Below, one piece after another: positions 9,046 to 18,855 of a stretch of DNA of 64,000 nt; position 1 is the first letter of the stretch; each line of letters opens with the position of its first letter. Under the pieces are notes generated by a model. It saw only the letters and a list, made by a program, of their open reading frames with translations, ran no database searches and had not been told where the DNA came from. The DNA comes from Taylorella asinigenitalis ATCC 700933 (GTDB lineage Bacteria; Pseudomonadota; Gammaproteobacteria; Burkholderiales; Burkholderiaceae_B): contig NZ_JHXN01000004.1 of the NCBI RefSeq assembly GCF_000687755.1, positions 1 through 64,000 of the forward strand, read 5' to 3'. A program made the position numbers and the translations under genes.

Positions 9046-12000
9046 TTAATTATTAATTTGTGTCCAAGCTTTCTCCAGTCTTTTAGCTGACACAGGATAT
9101 GGCGTTTTGAGTTCTTGCGAAAATAAAGCCACACGTAATTCCTGCAACATCCAAATAAAATCATTTAATTTCGGGTCAGGTTGGCCCCTAAGCTCGGATA
9201 GCTTTTTATTAATTTTATTCTGAAAATTTCTTATTTCATTTAAGTTTTTAGAATCCCGATTAATATCACGAAGAAGCTTATCAGTTCTAGCTATCGCTGA
9301 TTTCAAATATCGTGGAATCTGCTGAAGAGCTTTAAAAGGGTGTCGCATTAAAAAATCATTGGACACTAAAAATTCCAAGTTTTGTTTTATGTCTATATAA
9401 GCTTCCTCGATTTGCTTCGCATCAGAATTTTTCGCCCCTTTTGCGAAAAAGACTTTAAGCCCTTGCATCTTTTTTTCTAGCTGCTTGTAAAGATCTAAAA
9501 TCTGCTCTAGCAAAATAGAAATTTCGTTAATAATAAGACCAAGCTTTTCTTTCGCTTGAATTTTGCGTGCCTCAAATTGCTCCTTATCTTGTGGCAATGC
9601 CTCCGCCATAGCACTCTGTCTTAAAGCCGCTTCAATAATTTGATCTATCAATTCCGCTTGAGTACCAAGATTCATAAACATAAGACCTAGTCTATCAATA
9701 TTCGGTATATTCTTTTTCCAATACTTAATCTGCTCATTTAATCCTATATAAAAAAGTCTAAGCACACCCTTGAAATGCACTTGCATTGCCATCTCAGGGG
9801 TATCATAAACGTCAATAGAACAATGCGTCCCCTCATCAACTAAAGCTGGATAACCCACCAAAGACTCCCTATTTTTGCGGATCTCCATAATTTCAGGCAA
9901 AACTCCAAAGCTCCAGTCAACAATTTGTGAATCCGTATTTATATTCGTTTGCGACAGATTTTTCTGAGCCAGTTTTTGAAAGCTATGCAACGATTGATCC
10001 GCATGTTCAGCCTTAAGTTGAGCTAGATTGCGTCCTGCCGAAAGCATACGTCCATAAGTATCGACAACCTTAAATATCATATGCATATGAGCTGGAAGAT
10101 TCTCTGTCTTAAAATCCTCGCGAGCAATGCGAACCTTTCTGCTCTGCCATGCATGATCGATAATTGCGTCGATCAAATCCTTTTTAGGCTCCTTTAACTG
10201 TGCTTCGTGAGCAAGATAAAATTCCCTCGCATACTCTGGAATCGGCACAAGATGACGCCTTATTTTCTGTGGCAATGTCTTCGCTAATAACTGCACCTTC
10301 TCCTTCAACATGCCTGGTACAAGCCATTGCGTAGTTTCCTGATTAATTTGACTTAGTGCATAATCTGGCACCGTGACCGTCACCCCATCTTTTGGAGATC
10401 CAGGTTCAAAATGATACCTGGCAGAAAGCTCGACACCTGAATACATAAGTTTTTTAGGGAAATATTCTGTGGAAACCCCCTCAGCACTATGTTGCATCAA
10501 GTCTTCTTTAATAAGAAATAGACTTTTTCTCTCAGCCTCATTAAGCTTTTTATGCCACGCCTCAAGACTTGCAGTTTGGCTAATATCCTGAGGAATTTTG
10601 CTTGCATAAAACTCATATATCAAAGCATCGTCCACAAGAATATCCTTTCTGCGCGACTTATGCTCCATATGCTCAATCTCTTTAATAAGATTTAAATTAT
10701 GCTCCACAAACGGAATACGTGCTTGCATATCACCAGGGACTAAAGCCTCGCGAATAAATATCTCACGTGCATGCTCAGGATTGATGCGTCCGTAATGCAC
10801 CTTACGCCCCTGATAGATTTGTAGCCCATATAGCGTTGCACGCTCATTTGCAACGACCTGCCCTCGCTTAAAATCCCATCTCGGATCGCTCCAGTTTTTT
10901 TGCAATATATGCGTGGCAATGCCCTCGACCCATCGAGGATCAATTTGTGCCACCACTCTCGCATAAATTTTGCTTGTCTCTACAAGTTCTGCCGCCATCA
11001 CCCATCGACCTGCTTTTTTCTGCATACCTGACAATGGATGGATTAGGAATTTTACGTTTCTCGTTCCTTGATAAAAATTTGGGTCTGTCTCGCTTTTTGT
11101 ACCTATGTTTCCTAACAATCCCGTAAGTAAGGATTTATGAATTTGCTCATAAGTCGCCTCAGATTCGAGCACCGTCCATTTTCGCTCTTTAACTATAGTA
11201 AGAAGTTGATTATGGATATCTATCCACTCACGCATGCGAAGAGGTGAAACCATATTTTTCTTAAGTTCGTCGTTAAATTTACGATTGGAGATTTTGTTTG
11301 CGTGAAGGTCCCAGTACCATTGCCACAATTTAAGGAAAGACATAAATTCAGATTTCTCGTCCTTAAATTTCGCATGCAATTGATCACTTTTATTTTTCTG
11401 ATCGTAAGGTCTCTCGCGGGGATCGGCCACACTCAAAGCAGATGCAATAATCAATATTTCTTTTAAGCAATTGTTTTGCCGACCAGCTAATATTATGCGA
11501 GCAATTTTCGGGTCTAATGGCAATTGTGCAAGAGACATACCAACGTGCGTGAGATATGTTTTTTCATTCTGCTGACCAGAAATTGCACCTAACTCATGTA
11601 AGATCTGATATCCATCGGCGATGGCACGACTTGTCGGACTCTCAAGGAAAGGAAACGCAGCTACATCCCCTATACGCAAGGATTTCATCTGCAAGATAAC
11701 AGATGCAAGAGATGATCTTAATATTTCAGGGTCAGTAAATTCAGGACGACGTAAGAAATCTTCTTCATCATAAAGTCGTATACACACCCCTGAGGCTACA
11801 CGACCGCAACGGCCCGCCCTTTGGTTAGCCGAAGCACGAGATATTTTCTCTATATGCAGTTGTTCGACTTTGTTTCGCCAAGAATATCGCTTCACACGTG
11901 CAAGACCAGAGTCGACTACAAACCGTATGCCTGGAACTGTAATGGATGTCTCAGCCACATTAGTGGCCAATATTACTCGTCTGGCTGATGTAGTTGGTTT

Positions 12001-12891
12001 AAAAATTCGCTCCTGATCATTTTGCGATAACCTAGAAAAAAGTGGCAAAACCTCTAATCTCTCAATCTGTCTTCTATTCACCGCATCAAACAATGCATCC
12101 GAAGCTTCCCGAATTTCTCTCTCGCCTGGAAGAAAGACGAGAATGTCTCCGCCCCCTTCTCTTGTGCATTCATCAACTGCACGAACTATGCCATCCTCTA
12201 GAGGCTCCTTATCCTTGTCGTTTGCGGGATCATTGCCATCTTCAAGTGGTCTCTCAGACTCAAGTGGTCTATAGCGAATTTCAACTGGATAGAGCCTTCC
12301 AGACACTTCAATTACAGGGGCAGGAACTCCAGAGGAAGATTTAAAATGCTCAGAAAATTTAGCAGCATCAATAGTAGCGGATGTAATTATGACCTTAAGA
12401 TTAGGACGTTTAGGAAGTATTGACTTTAGTAAGCCAAGCAAAAAATCGATATTTAAACTTCTCTCATGAGCCTCATCAATGATTATTGTGTCGTATTTTT
12501 TAAGAAGCCTATCCGATTGCGTTTCAGCAAGCAAAATACCATCGGTCATCAACTTGACTTTGGTATCAGCGGAACTTTTATCCTGAAAGCGAACCTGATA
12601 AGCCACATCATTAATCCGCGAAGGTGCAAGTTCCTCGGATATTCTTTTGGCGACTGAAATGGCCGCTATTCTTCTAGGTTGAGTGTGGCCGATTATGCCT
12701 TTGGTACCACGTCCCATTGCCAAACACAATTTAGGAAGCTGCGTAGTTTTACCTGACCCAGTCTCACCACTTACGATTACGACCTGATGTTTTTTGATTA
12801 ATTCAGAGAGTTCTTTTAGCTTCTGATTTACAGGAAGAGAGGAATTAAATTTAATCCCATTAAGCACAATATCTTGAGGGGAATTAAGCAT
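9046..12891 (-). CDS. hrpA: ATP-dependent RNA helicase HrpA
   Basis: DEAH-box RNA helicase of 1281 residues (E. coli HrpA 1300). In E. coli HrpA acts in mRNA processing and on stalled ribosomes; that role here is by family. Walker A SGETGSGKTT is at 41-50 and DEAH at 139-142 in IIIDEAHERS. SATIDAAKF follows, and the QRAGRCGR motif VI lies near residue 370. The HA2/OB-fold region and the long HrpA-specific C-terminal extension are present, which separates it from the shorter HrpB. At least six copies of the repeated TGGCAATG 8-mer lie inside this gene. It is followed 2 bases later by dnaE on the same strand. Confidence 0.95.
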   Translation of the reverse strand: MLNSPQDIVLNGIKFNSSLPVNQKLKELSELIKKHQVVIVSGETGSGKTTQLPKLCLAMGRGTKGIIGHTQPRRIAAISVAKRISEELAPSRINDVAYQVRFQDKSSADTKVKLMTDGILLAETQSDRLLKKYDTIIIDEAHERSLNIDFLLGLLKSILPKRPNLKVIITSATIDAAKFSEHFKSSSGVPAPVIEVSGRLYPVEIRYRPLESERPLEDGNDPANDKDKEPLEDGIVRAVDECTREGGGDILVFLPGEREIREASDALFDAVNRRQIERLEVLPLFSRLSQNDQERIFKPTTSARRVILATNVAETSITVPGIRFVVDSGLARVKRYSWRNKVEQLHIEKISRASANQRAGRCGRVASGVCIRLYDEEDFLRRPEFTDPEILRSSLASVILQMKSLRIGDVAAFPFLESPTSRAIADGYQILHELGAISGQQNEKTYLTHVGMSLAQLPLDPKIARIILAGRQNNCLKEILIIASALSVADPRERPYDQKNKSDQLHAKFKDEKSEFMSFLKLWQWYWDLHANKISNRKFNDELKKNMVSPLRMREWIDIHNQLLTIVKERKWTVLESEATYEQIHKSLLTGLLGNIGTKSETDPNFYQGTRNVKFLIHPLSGMQKKAGRWVMAAELVETSKIYARVVAQIDPRWVEGIATHILQKNWSDPRWDFKRGQVVANERATLYGLQIYQGRKVHYGRINPEHAREIFIREALVPGDMQARIPFVEHNLNLIKEIEHMEHKSRRKDILVDDALIYEFYASKIPQDISQTASLEAWHKKLNEAERKSLFLIKEDLMQHSAEGVSTEYFPKKLMYSGVELSARYHFEPGSPKDGVTVTVPDYALSQINQETTQWLVPGMLKEKVQLLAKTLPQKIRRHLVPIPEYAREFYLAHEAQLKEPKKDLIDAIIDHAWQSRKVRIAREDFKTENLPAHMHMIFKVVDTYGRMLSAGRNLAQLKAEHADQSLHSFQKLAQKNLSQTNINTDSQIVDWSFGVLPEIMEIRKNRESLVGYPALVDEGTHCSIDVYDTPEMAMQVHFKGVLRLFYIGLNEQIKYWKKNIPNIDRLGLMFMNLGTQAELIDQIIEAALRQSAMAEALPQDKEQFEARKIQAKEKLGLIINEISILLEQILDLYKQLEKKMQGLKVFFAKGAKNSDAKQIEEAYIDIKQNLEFLVSNDFLMRHPFKALQQIPRYLKSAIARTDKLLRDINRDSKNLNEIRNFQNKINKKLSELRGQPDPKLNDFIWMLQELRVALFSQELKTPYPVSAKRLEKAWTQINN

Positions 12892-12947
12892 TAAAAATTA
12901 TATGAATTAAAATGTTTGTTTTAATAAAAGATTATAGAGGTTTCAGT

Positions 12948-13220
12948 ATGAGCAGAACCGTTTATTGCGTGAAATTGAAACAGGAACTACCTGGTTTAGA
13001 TTATCCACCATACCCAGGCGAACTCGGAAAAAGAATTTATAAAGAAATTTCTCAGGATGCATGGAAATCTTGGATGGATGTTCAAACACGATTAGTTAAC
13101 GAAAACAGACTGAATCTTGCAGATGCACGTGCTCGTAAATACTTGCAAGCTCAAATGGAGAGTTATTTATTTGAAGATGCGGACATAGAAGCACAAGGTT
13201 ATGTCGCACCTAGAATTTAA
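12948..13220 (+). CDS. Fe(2+)-trafficking / oxidative damage protection protein (YggX family)
   Basis: Small cytosolic protein that in enteric bacteria helps protect Fe-S clusters from oxidation and is linked to labile iron. I chose ATG 12948 because AGAGG sits 7 bases upstream and the protein then begins MSRTVYC, the family start with the conserved Cys7. It has 90 residues, the usual length. Conserved family stretches are [20 protein letters not shown] and [14 protein letters not shown]. It is divergent from hrpA and is followed by a stem-loop at 13240-13269. Confidence 0.93.
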   Translation: MSRTVYCVKLKQELPGLDYPPYPGELGKRIYKEISQDAWKSWMDVQTRLVNENRLNLADARARKYLQAQMESYLFEDADIEAQGYVAPRI

Positions 13221-13239
13221 AGTGGATAAATATAAAAGA

Positions 13240-13269
13240 GGCTCACAATTGCTATTAGAATTATGAGCC
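13240..13269. terminator. stem-loop between convergent yggX-like gene and phoU
   Basis: GGCTCA (13240-13245) pairs with TGAGCC (13264-13269), and the inner AATT/AATT can extend the stem. It lies between two convergent gene ends, as a bidirectional terminator would. There is only a weak U-tract on the left-going strand, so its strength is uncertain. Confidence 0.5.
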
Positions 13270-13297
13270 CTATATGCAAGAGCAAATACTTAAACAA

Positions 13298-14011
13298 TTA
13301 CTCTTCCTCGGAATCACCCTTAGCTATTTGCTCAGCATATTTAACGCCTTCGTGACGTACATCTTCGCCATGAACTAAGTAGATAATTCTCTCAGCTATA
13401 TTTTTCATATGATCGCCAATACGCTCAATTGAACGAGCTATGAAAATATGATCGATGAATTCAGTTGTACGACGTGGATCCTCAATAAGAAAACTACTTA
13501 GAGTGCGAAGCATATTTTTCCACTCTTTGTCCACCATTTTGTCTGAACGTACAACCTCTGCCGCCTTAACTACATCACGACGTGAATAAGCTTCAAATAC
13601 GTTATCTATCATTTGAAGAACTAAGATACCCATATGACGCATATCAACTAGAGGTTCATAACGTACACCTGATTCATGCAATTTACGTGCTATCTTAACG
13701 ATTTTTTCACTTTCGTCTCCTGCACGTTCCAAATCAGTAATCATTTTAAGATTTGAAACCATAAAGCGAAGGTCAATTGCTGTGGGTTGATGGATGGCAA
13801 TGCTTTCTGCGATTTGTTTATCGAGTTGTTTTTCAAGTGAATTTACTTCTTTTTCTGATTGCAAAACACGCTCAATAGTTTCGCCGTCACCTGAATCAAT
13901 AGCAACTAATGCATCCTTAACCATTGATTCAACAATCCCGCCCATACGAATAATTCCAGAACGAATTGATTCGATATCTTGGTCAAATTTTTTGAGAGTA
14001 TGCTCAGTCAT
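13298..14011 (-). CDS. phoU: phosphate transport regulator PhoU
   Basis: Negative modulator of PhoR/PhoB signalling and of the Pst phosphate transporter. Its 237 residues form two three-helix PhoU repeats. Family signatures visible are ELE/D-rich metal-binding segments such as TDLERAGDESEKIVKIA (first repeat) and SIERIGDHMKNIAERI (second repeat). It lies 14 bases downstream of rpiA on the same strand. No pst or pho genes are in the window, so it is separated here from its usual operon partners. Confidence 0.93.
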   Translation of the reverse strand: MTEHTLKKFDQDIESIRSGIIRMGGIVESMVKDALVAIDSGDGETIERVLQSEKEVNSLEKQLDKQIAESIAIHQPTAIDLRFMVSNLKMITDLERAGDESEKIVKIARKLHESGVRYEPLVDMRHMGILVLQMIDNVFEAYSRRDVVKAAEVVRSDKMVDKEWKNMLRTLSSFLIEDPRRTTEFIDHIFIARSIERIGDHMKNIAERIIYLVHGEDVRHEGVKYAEQIAKGDSEEE

Positions 14012-14025
14012 TTTTAACTCCTAAG

Positions 14026-14709
14026 TCACTTATTAAGTTTTAAAGTTTGGACACCTTTTTGACTAGAAACAAGTGCCAATTCTGGTGGTCTTAGTGCAAA
14101 GAAACCGCAACAGACTACCCCGGGAATCTGATTAATGGTGGTCTCAAGCTCTCTTGCATCAGAGACTGAAAATCCTGATACATCAAGGATAAGATTCCCA
14201 TTATCAGTTATAAAACCTTCACGCAAATGAGCTTCACCTCCTAGGCTTGCTAGTTTACGTGAAACCACAGCTATAGCCATCGGAATTACTTCAATTGGAA
14301 GCTTAAAAGCACCCAATTTATCTACTAGTTTAGACTCATCAGCAATGCAAATGAAATACTCTGATGCCGATGCTACAATTTTTTCACGCAACAAAGCACC
14401 ACCTCCGCCTTTTATTAGATGAAGGTTGGGATTAATTTCATCAGCCCCATCAACATACACCTTAATTGTTTCACGCATATTTAAGTCGACTACAGGAATA
14501 CCGAATTTCTTCAGTAATTCTTCGCTTCTTACAGAGCTAGCAACCGTATCGCGAAACTTATCTTTATGAGGTGCTAAAAGCTCTATAAACAAATTTGCGG
14601 TGGAACCTGTACCTACACCAACAGTATCTTGAGGGCTGACCATCTTAAGAACATGATCTACAGCTGCAGCTGCAACTTCACGTTTAAGTTCGTCTTGAGT
14701 CTTGGACAT
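14026..14709 (-). CDS. rpiA: ribose-5-phosphate isomerase A
   Basis: Interconverts ribose-5-phosphate and ribulose-5-phosphate in the non-oxidative pentose phosphate pathway. The 227-residue length fits (E. coli 219). The phosphate-binding GVGTGSTANLF is at 31-41. The active-site aspartates are D87 and D90 in YVDGADEINP, and K100 and E109 lie in LIKGGGGALLREK. It is 6 bases from potI on the same strand and may be transcribed from the polyamine operon. Confidence 0.96.
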   Translation of the reverse strand: MSKTQDELKREVAAAAVDHVLKMVSPQDTVGVGTGSTANLFIELLAPHKDKFRDTVASSVRSEELLKKFGIPVVDLNMRETIKVYVDGADEINPNLHLIKGGGGALLREKIVASASEYFICIADESKLVDKLGAFKLPIEVIPMAIAVVSRKLASLGGEAHLREGFITDNGNLILDVSGFSVSDARELETTINQIPGVVCCGFFALRPPELALVSSQKGVQTLKLNK

Positions 14710-14715
14710 TACAAA

Positions 14716-15522
14716 CTACTCCGTAATCCGAGATTTTTTAACTTGAATTCTATTTGCAATTATAACTAGAGCACCTATTCCAACAACTAATATCGTAGCC
14801 AAAGCATTAACCTCTGGTTTCACACCAAGCCTTACTCTAGAGAAAATTTCAATTGGTAAAGTTGTATATCCAGGTCCATTTAAAAATGAAGCAATAACCA
14901 CATCATCAAGAGATAATGTGAAAGCCAAAAGCCAAGCAGACACAACAGCTGGTGCAATCATCGGAAGAGTAATGGAGAAGAATACTTTAAGTGGTGTAGC
15001 ACCCAAATCTAGTGCCGCATATTCAATAGAAGTATCCAATTCTCTAACACGAGTAGATACAACTACAGCCACATATGCAATACATAAAGTCACGTGTCCA
15101 AGCCAAATCGTAAAAACCCCATTTGCCTCGGGAAATCCAGTTATAGTTCGTAATTCAATAACCATTAGTAGTACTGAAATACCCAAAATCACATCTGGAA
15201 TAACAAGTGGTAGGTTTAACATACCGATAAATAAGGCAAATCCCTTAAATGGCCCTTTTCGCACCAAAACATATCCAGCCCATGTCCCAATTAACGTAGC
15301 CATAGTTGCTGATAAAACTGCAATTTTTATAGAAAGCCAAGCTGCTCTCAGTAGTGCTTCATCTTGAAATAAATCTTTATACCAACGTAAGGAAAATCCA
15401 ACCCATGAAGATGTCAATGCAGAATCATTAAATGAATATGCAATTAAGCTTATGATTGGAATATATAAAAAAGCAAACCCAACACCCAAAGCCAGCCATT
15501 TAAATAATCTATAAGGAAACAT
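14716..15522 (-). CDS. potI: putrescine/polyamine ABC transporter permease (PotI/PotC type)
   Basis: Inner-membrane permease of a polyamine importer, 268 residues with about six membrane segments. The EAA loop EYAALDLGATPLKVFFSITLP, which contacts the ATPase, is visible near residues 168-188. It is last of four pot genes (binding protein, ATPase, two permeases), and its start overlaps the potH stop by 1 base. The gene order matches potFGHI. Substrate (putrescine or spermidine) is inferred from the order and from the binding protein, not proven. Confidence 0.88.
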   Translation of the reverse strand: MFPYRLFKWLALGVGFAFLYIPIISLIAYSFNDSALTSSWVGFSLRWYKDLFQDEALLRAAWLSIKIAVLSATMATLIGTWAGYVLVRKGPFKGFALFIGMLNLPLVIPDVILGISVLLMVIELRTITGFPEANGVFTIWLGHVTLCIAYVAVVVSTRVRELDTSIEYAALDLGATPLKVFFSITLPMIAPAVVSAWLLAFTLSLDDVVIASFLNGPGYTTLPIEIFSRVRLGVKPEVNALATILVVGIGALVIIANRIQVKKSRITE

Positions 15523-16433
15523 TAATTATTCTCCTTAAATAGTTTTGTCTGGTTCATTTGGTAAATTACTAGCGGAATTAATAGAATCAAAATCATCACT
15601 ATAGCCACAGCGGCAGCAGCTGGCCAGTTTGCATCAGTAAAATACTGATCCCACATCACACGACCAATCATATATGTGTCAGTACCCCCTAAAAGCTCAG
15701 GAATTACATATTCACCTACAGTTGGGATAAACACAAGCATAGCCCCAGAGATAACACCTGGCATAGATAGTGGCAATGTCACGTTAAGAAATGCACTAAA
15801 TGGCTTAGCCCCAAGGTCGTAAGCCGCATCTAAGAGCGTTTGATCAAGCTTTAGTAGATTGGTATAAAGTGGCAATATAAAGAATGGCAGATACGTATAA
15901 ACAAGCCCGATATACACCGCAATATCAGTACGATAAATTTCAAGAGGACTATCTATAATACCTAACCAAAGCAAGAAATTATTTAACAAACCTTCATTTC
16001 GCAAAATACCAATCCATGCATATACACGAAGAAGCAATGATGTCCAAAACGGCAAAATCACTAGCAACATTAGTATATTTCTTACACTCTCCTTAGAGCG
16101 AGCAATGTAATAAGCCATTGGATATCCAATCAACACACAAAGAATCGTGGTGATTGCAGCCATCTTTAATGAACTCAAATAAGCTCTAATAAATAGACTG
16201 TCTGTAAAGATAGTTACGTAGCTCTCAAAATGAAGAGTTAAATTCAAAATCCAATCTTGAAATTGAATCAAAGGTGAATACGGAGGCTGACCAAATAGTG
16301 ACTCTGAAAATGAGATTTTTAGAACTATAAAAAAAGGCACCAGTAAGAATAAAACCAACCAAGCAAAAGGAGGAATTATTGCGATATAGTCCTTTTTAGG
16401 TTTGTTCAAAGAAAGTTTATTTTTCTTTTTCAT
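15522..16433 (-). CDS. potH: putrescine/polyamine ABC transporter permease (PotH/PotB type)
   Basis: Partner permease of PotI, 303 residues, with a Lys-rich cytosolic N-terminus (MKKKNKLSLNKPKKD) and about six membrane segments. The EAA loop LDAAYDLGAKPFSAFLNVTL is near residues 196-215, and TVGEYVIPELLGG is a typical PotB/PotH segment. It overlaps the ATPase gene by 4 bases (ATGA), implying coupled translation. Confidence 0.88.
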   Translation of the reverse strand: MKKKNKLSLNKPKKDYIAIIPPFAWLVLFLLVPFFIVLKISFSESLFGQPPYSPLIQFQDWILNLTLHFESYVTIFTDSLFIRAYLSSLKMAAITTILCVLIGYPMAYYIARSKESVRNILMLLVILPFWTSLLLRVYAWIGILRNEGLLNNFLLWLGIIDSPLEIYRTDIAVYIGLVYTYLPFFILPLYTNLLKLDQTLLDAAYDLGAKPFSAFLNVTLPLSMPGVISGAMLVFIPTVGEYVIPELLGGTDTYMIGRVMWDQYFTDANWPAAAAVAIVMILILLIPLVIYQMNQTKLFKENN

Positions 16434-17548
16434 GATGGCAATACCGTACCACTATCAGGTCCCCATGTAACATACACTTCATCGTCTATGCCAGGAGGCT
16501 CCTCAGTACCAATACGTGAATTAGACATATTAACGTCAATGATTTTTCCTGTATCAAGTCGTATTTGGTATCGCATATATGACCCCATCCACGCAACGTG
16601 ATTTACTATGCCGTGACCGACATTAACTTCATCTTCGGGATGATCGACCAAAATGCGAATATTTTCTGGACGCACAGAAACATAAACTTCCATACCAAGT
16701 GGCTCAGAAATACCATGGCTTACATACATAGGTTTCATCAAATCCTCAGATTCGATAACTACGTGGTCTGGTTCATCTACAACAATGGTTCCAGTAAATA
16801 TATTTGTTGAACCGATAAAGCCTGCAACAAACTGTGAGTTCGGGAAAGTATAAACATCATGAGGAGTTCCTGACTGCACGATATCGCCGTCAGTCATAAC
16901 TGCAATTCTATGAGCCATAGTCATAGCTTCCTCTTGATCATGTGTAACCATAATACAAGTCACACCCACTTCCTCAAGAATTTTAACTAATTCGATTTGC
17001 GTTTTTTCACGGATTTTCTTATCTAGGGCCGACATAGGCTCATCAAGAAGGAGCAATTTTGGCCTTTTAACAAGACTTCTAGCTAAAGCTACGCGCTGTT
17101 GCTGACCGCCAGATAATTGAGCAGGTTTGCGGCGAGCAAAACTAGCCATTTGAACTAAATCAAGAACCTCAAAAACTCTATCATGAATTTCGCTTTTTGC
17201 GATACCTTCTTGCTTAAGACCAAAGGCAACATTTTGCTCAACCGTCATATGTGGAAATAATGCATATGATTGGAACATCATATTAACGGGACGTTTGTAA
17301 GGTGGAACATTCGATATATCCACACCATCAACATAAATTTGACCAGAAGTAGGCTGCTCAAATCCAGCAAGCATCCTAAGAATCGTTGATTTACCGCTTC
17401 CCGAACTTCCGAGAAGTGCAAATATCTCATGACGCTTTATAGAAAGATTAACTGAATTAACCGCAACTGTCTCACCGAAAATTTTTACTACATCAACGAG
17501 TTTTACAAACTCATCCTGATCAACGGGTACAACACGCCCCTCTTCCAT
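16430..17548 (-). CDS. potG: polyamine ABC transporter ATP-binding protein (PotG/PotA type)
   Basis: ATPase subunit of the polyamine importer, 372 residues. It has Walker A LLGSSGSGKST, signature LSGGQQQRVALARSL and Walker B LLLLDEPMSALD. The C-terminal TOBE domain (about 290-370) is typical of PotA/PotG. It lies between the binding protein gene (23-base gap) and potH (4-base overlap). PotA and PotG are hard to tell apart; the symbol follows operon order. Confidence 0.88.
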   Translation of the reverse strand: MEEGRVVPVDQDEFVKLVDVVKIFGETVAVNSVNLSIKRHEIFALLGSSGSGKSTILRMLAGFEQPTSGQIYVDGVDISNVPPYKRPVNMMFQSYALFPHMTVEQNVAFGLKQEGIAKSEIHDRVFEVLDLVQMASFARRKPAQLSGGQQQRVALARSLVKRPKLLLLDEPMSALDKKIREKTQIELVKILEEVGVTCIMVTHDQEEAMTMAHRIAVMTDGDIVQSGTPHDVYTFPNSQFVAGFIGSTNIFTGTIVVDEPDHVVIESEDLMKPMYVSHGISEPLGMEVYVSVRPENIRILVDHPEDEVNVGHGIVNHVAWMGSYMRYQIRLDTGKIIDVNMSNSRIGTEEPPGIDDEVYVTWGPDSGTVLPS

Positions 17549-17571
17549 ATGATATTCCTCTATCTAAACGC

Positions 17572-18675
17572 TTATTTACCAGCTTTAAGATCAGCCCACA
17601 ATCTAGTCTCAAGACGCAAAATCTTAAGCGGTTGTGGTTTGATTACGAATAAAGTTTTGTTAACTTCTTCGTCAGGATAAAGTTGTTTGTTTTCTGCAAT
17701 TTCTTTCTTGATGAATTGTCTTGCAGTTGCATTAGCGTTCGGATAGAACATCTTATTAGTAATCGCTGCGTGCACTTCAGGAGTTTCGATATAGTTGATA
17801 AAAGCATGAGCTTCATCTACGTTTTTCGCATCTGCAGGAATAGCCATAGTGTCAAACCAAACAGGTGCACCGCCTTTAGGTATAAAGTAATTTACTTCGA
17901 AAGATTTTTTCGCCTCTTTTGCACGATCCGCAGCAATCATTACATCACCGTTAAATCCATAAACCATGCATAAATCACCCGCAGCTAGCTCATTGATAAA
18001 TCCAGATGAACTAAATTGACGAATATATGGACGGATTTTTTTCAGTACTTCGAATGCTTCACGAATATCTTTCTCGTTACTTGAGTTAGGATCTTTTCCG
18101 ATATAGTGAAGTACTGCTGGCAATACCTGTGCAGGCTCATCTAGAAGTGAAATACCGCACTCTTTAAGTTTCGCTGCATTTTCAGGTTTAAACAACATAT
18201 CCCAGTTAGCAAAATCAACATCATCTCCAAAAATAGCTTTAACTTTATTAATGTTATAACCAAGACCATTTGTACCAAATCCCCATGGAATCAAATAATT
18301 ATTACCTGGGTCAACCTGTGCCACAACAGCCATAATTTCAGGATCTAAATGTTTGAAATTAGGAATTTTAGATTTATCTAAAGGTTGTAAAAACTTGCCC
18401 TCAATATAACGAGCGGCATAGTGAGTTGAAGGAGTAACAACGTCGTATCCTGAATTGCCTGCTAAAAGCTTAGCTTGAACAATATCGTTTGTATCGAAGG
18501 TATCATATCTAACTTTAATACCTGTTGTTCGCTCAAAACCTGGTAGAGTATCGTCTGCTAAATACTCAGCCCAGTTATATACGTTTACGACTTTATTTTG
18601 CGCAGCGACTGGTGCAAGTGCACCCACAACTAGTGCCGCTGTTACCGCTATTTTGCCAAGGAAATTCTTTTTCAT
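17572..18675 (-). CDS. potF: periplasmic putrescine-binding protein (PotF/PotD family)
   Basis: Solute-binding protein that delivers polyamine to PotGHI. It has 367 residues, with a cleavable signal peptide (KK, hydrophobic core, APVAAQ, about residues 1-26). The mature start KVVNVYNWAEYL is the PotF/PotD hallmark. The SGYDVVTPS and IPWGFGTNGLGYN segments also match. AGGGG lies about 7 bases upstream of the ATG. It is first in the potFGHI set and is preceded by an AT-rich spacer of 180 bases after radA, with an inverted repeat GGCAATTA/TAATTGCC at 18724-18766 of unknown role. Confidence 0.9.
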   Translation of the reverse strand: MKKNFLGKIAVTAALVVGALAPVAAQNKVVNVYNWAEYLADDTLPGFERTTGIKVRYDTFDTNDIVQAKLLAGNSGYDVVTPSTHYAARYIEGKFLQPLDKSKIPNFKHLDPEIMAVVAQVDPGNNYLIPWGFGTNGLGYNINKVKAIFGDDVDFANWDMLFKPENAAKLKECGISLLDEPAQVLPAVLHYIGKDPNSSNEKDIREAFEVLKKIRPYIRQFSSSGFINELAAGDLCMVYGFNGDVMIAADRAKEAKKSFEVNYFIPKGGAPVWFDTMAIPADAKNVDEAHAFINYIETPEVHAAITNKMFYPNANATARQFIKKEIAENKQLYPDEEVNKTLFVIKPQPLKILRLETRLWADLKAGK

Positions 18676-18855
18676 TGGGTGACCCCTCCAAAATAGTGAT
18701 TGTTAAAAGAATCATAATAATAAGGCAATTAGATAAATTCATTACCCTTTTTTACAATTAATTGCCCTTTTTAGACTTTTTTACCACAAATGCGAATCCC
18801 TTTCTAATATGCATGCCTACATAATCTTGAGAGGATTGGGGGGTAGAAATTTTGC

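Noticed and set aside
18724-18766. Inverted repeat GGCAATTA/TAATTGCC between radA and potF
   Set aside because: The 27-base loop and lack of a clean T-run make it a poor terminator; no regulator can be named.
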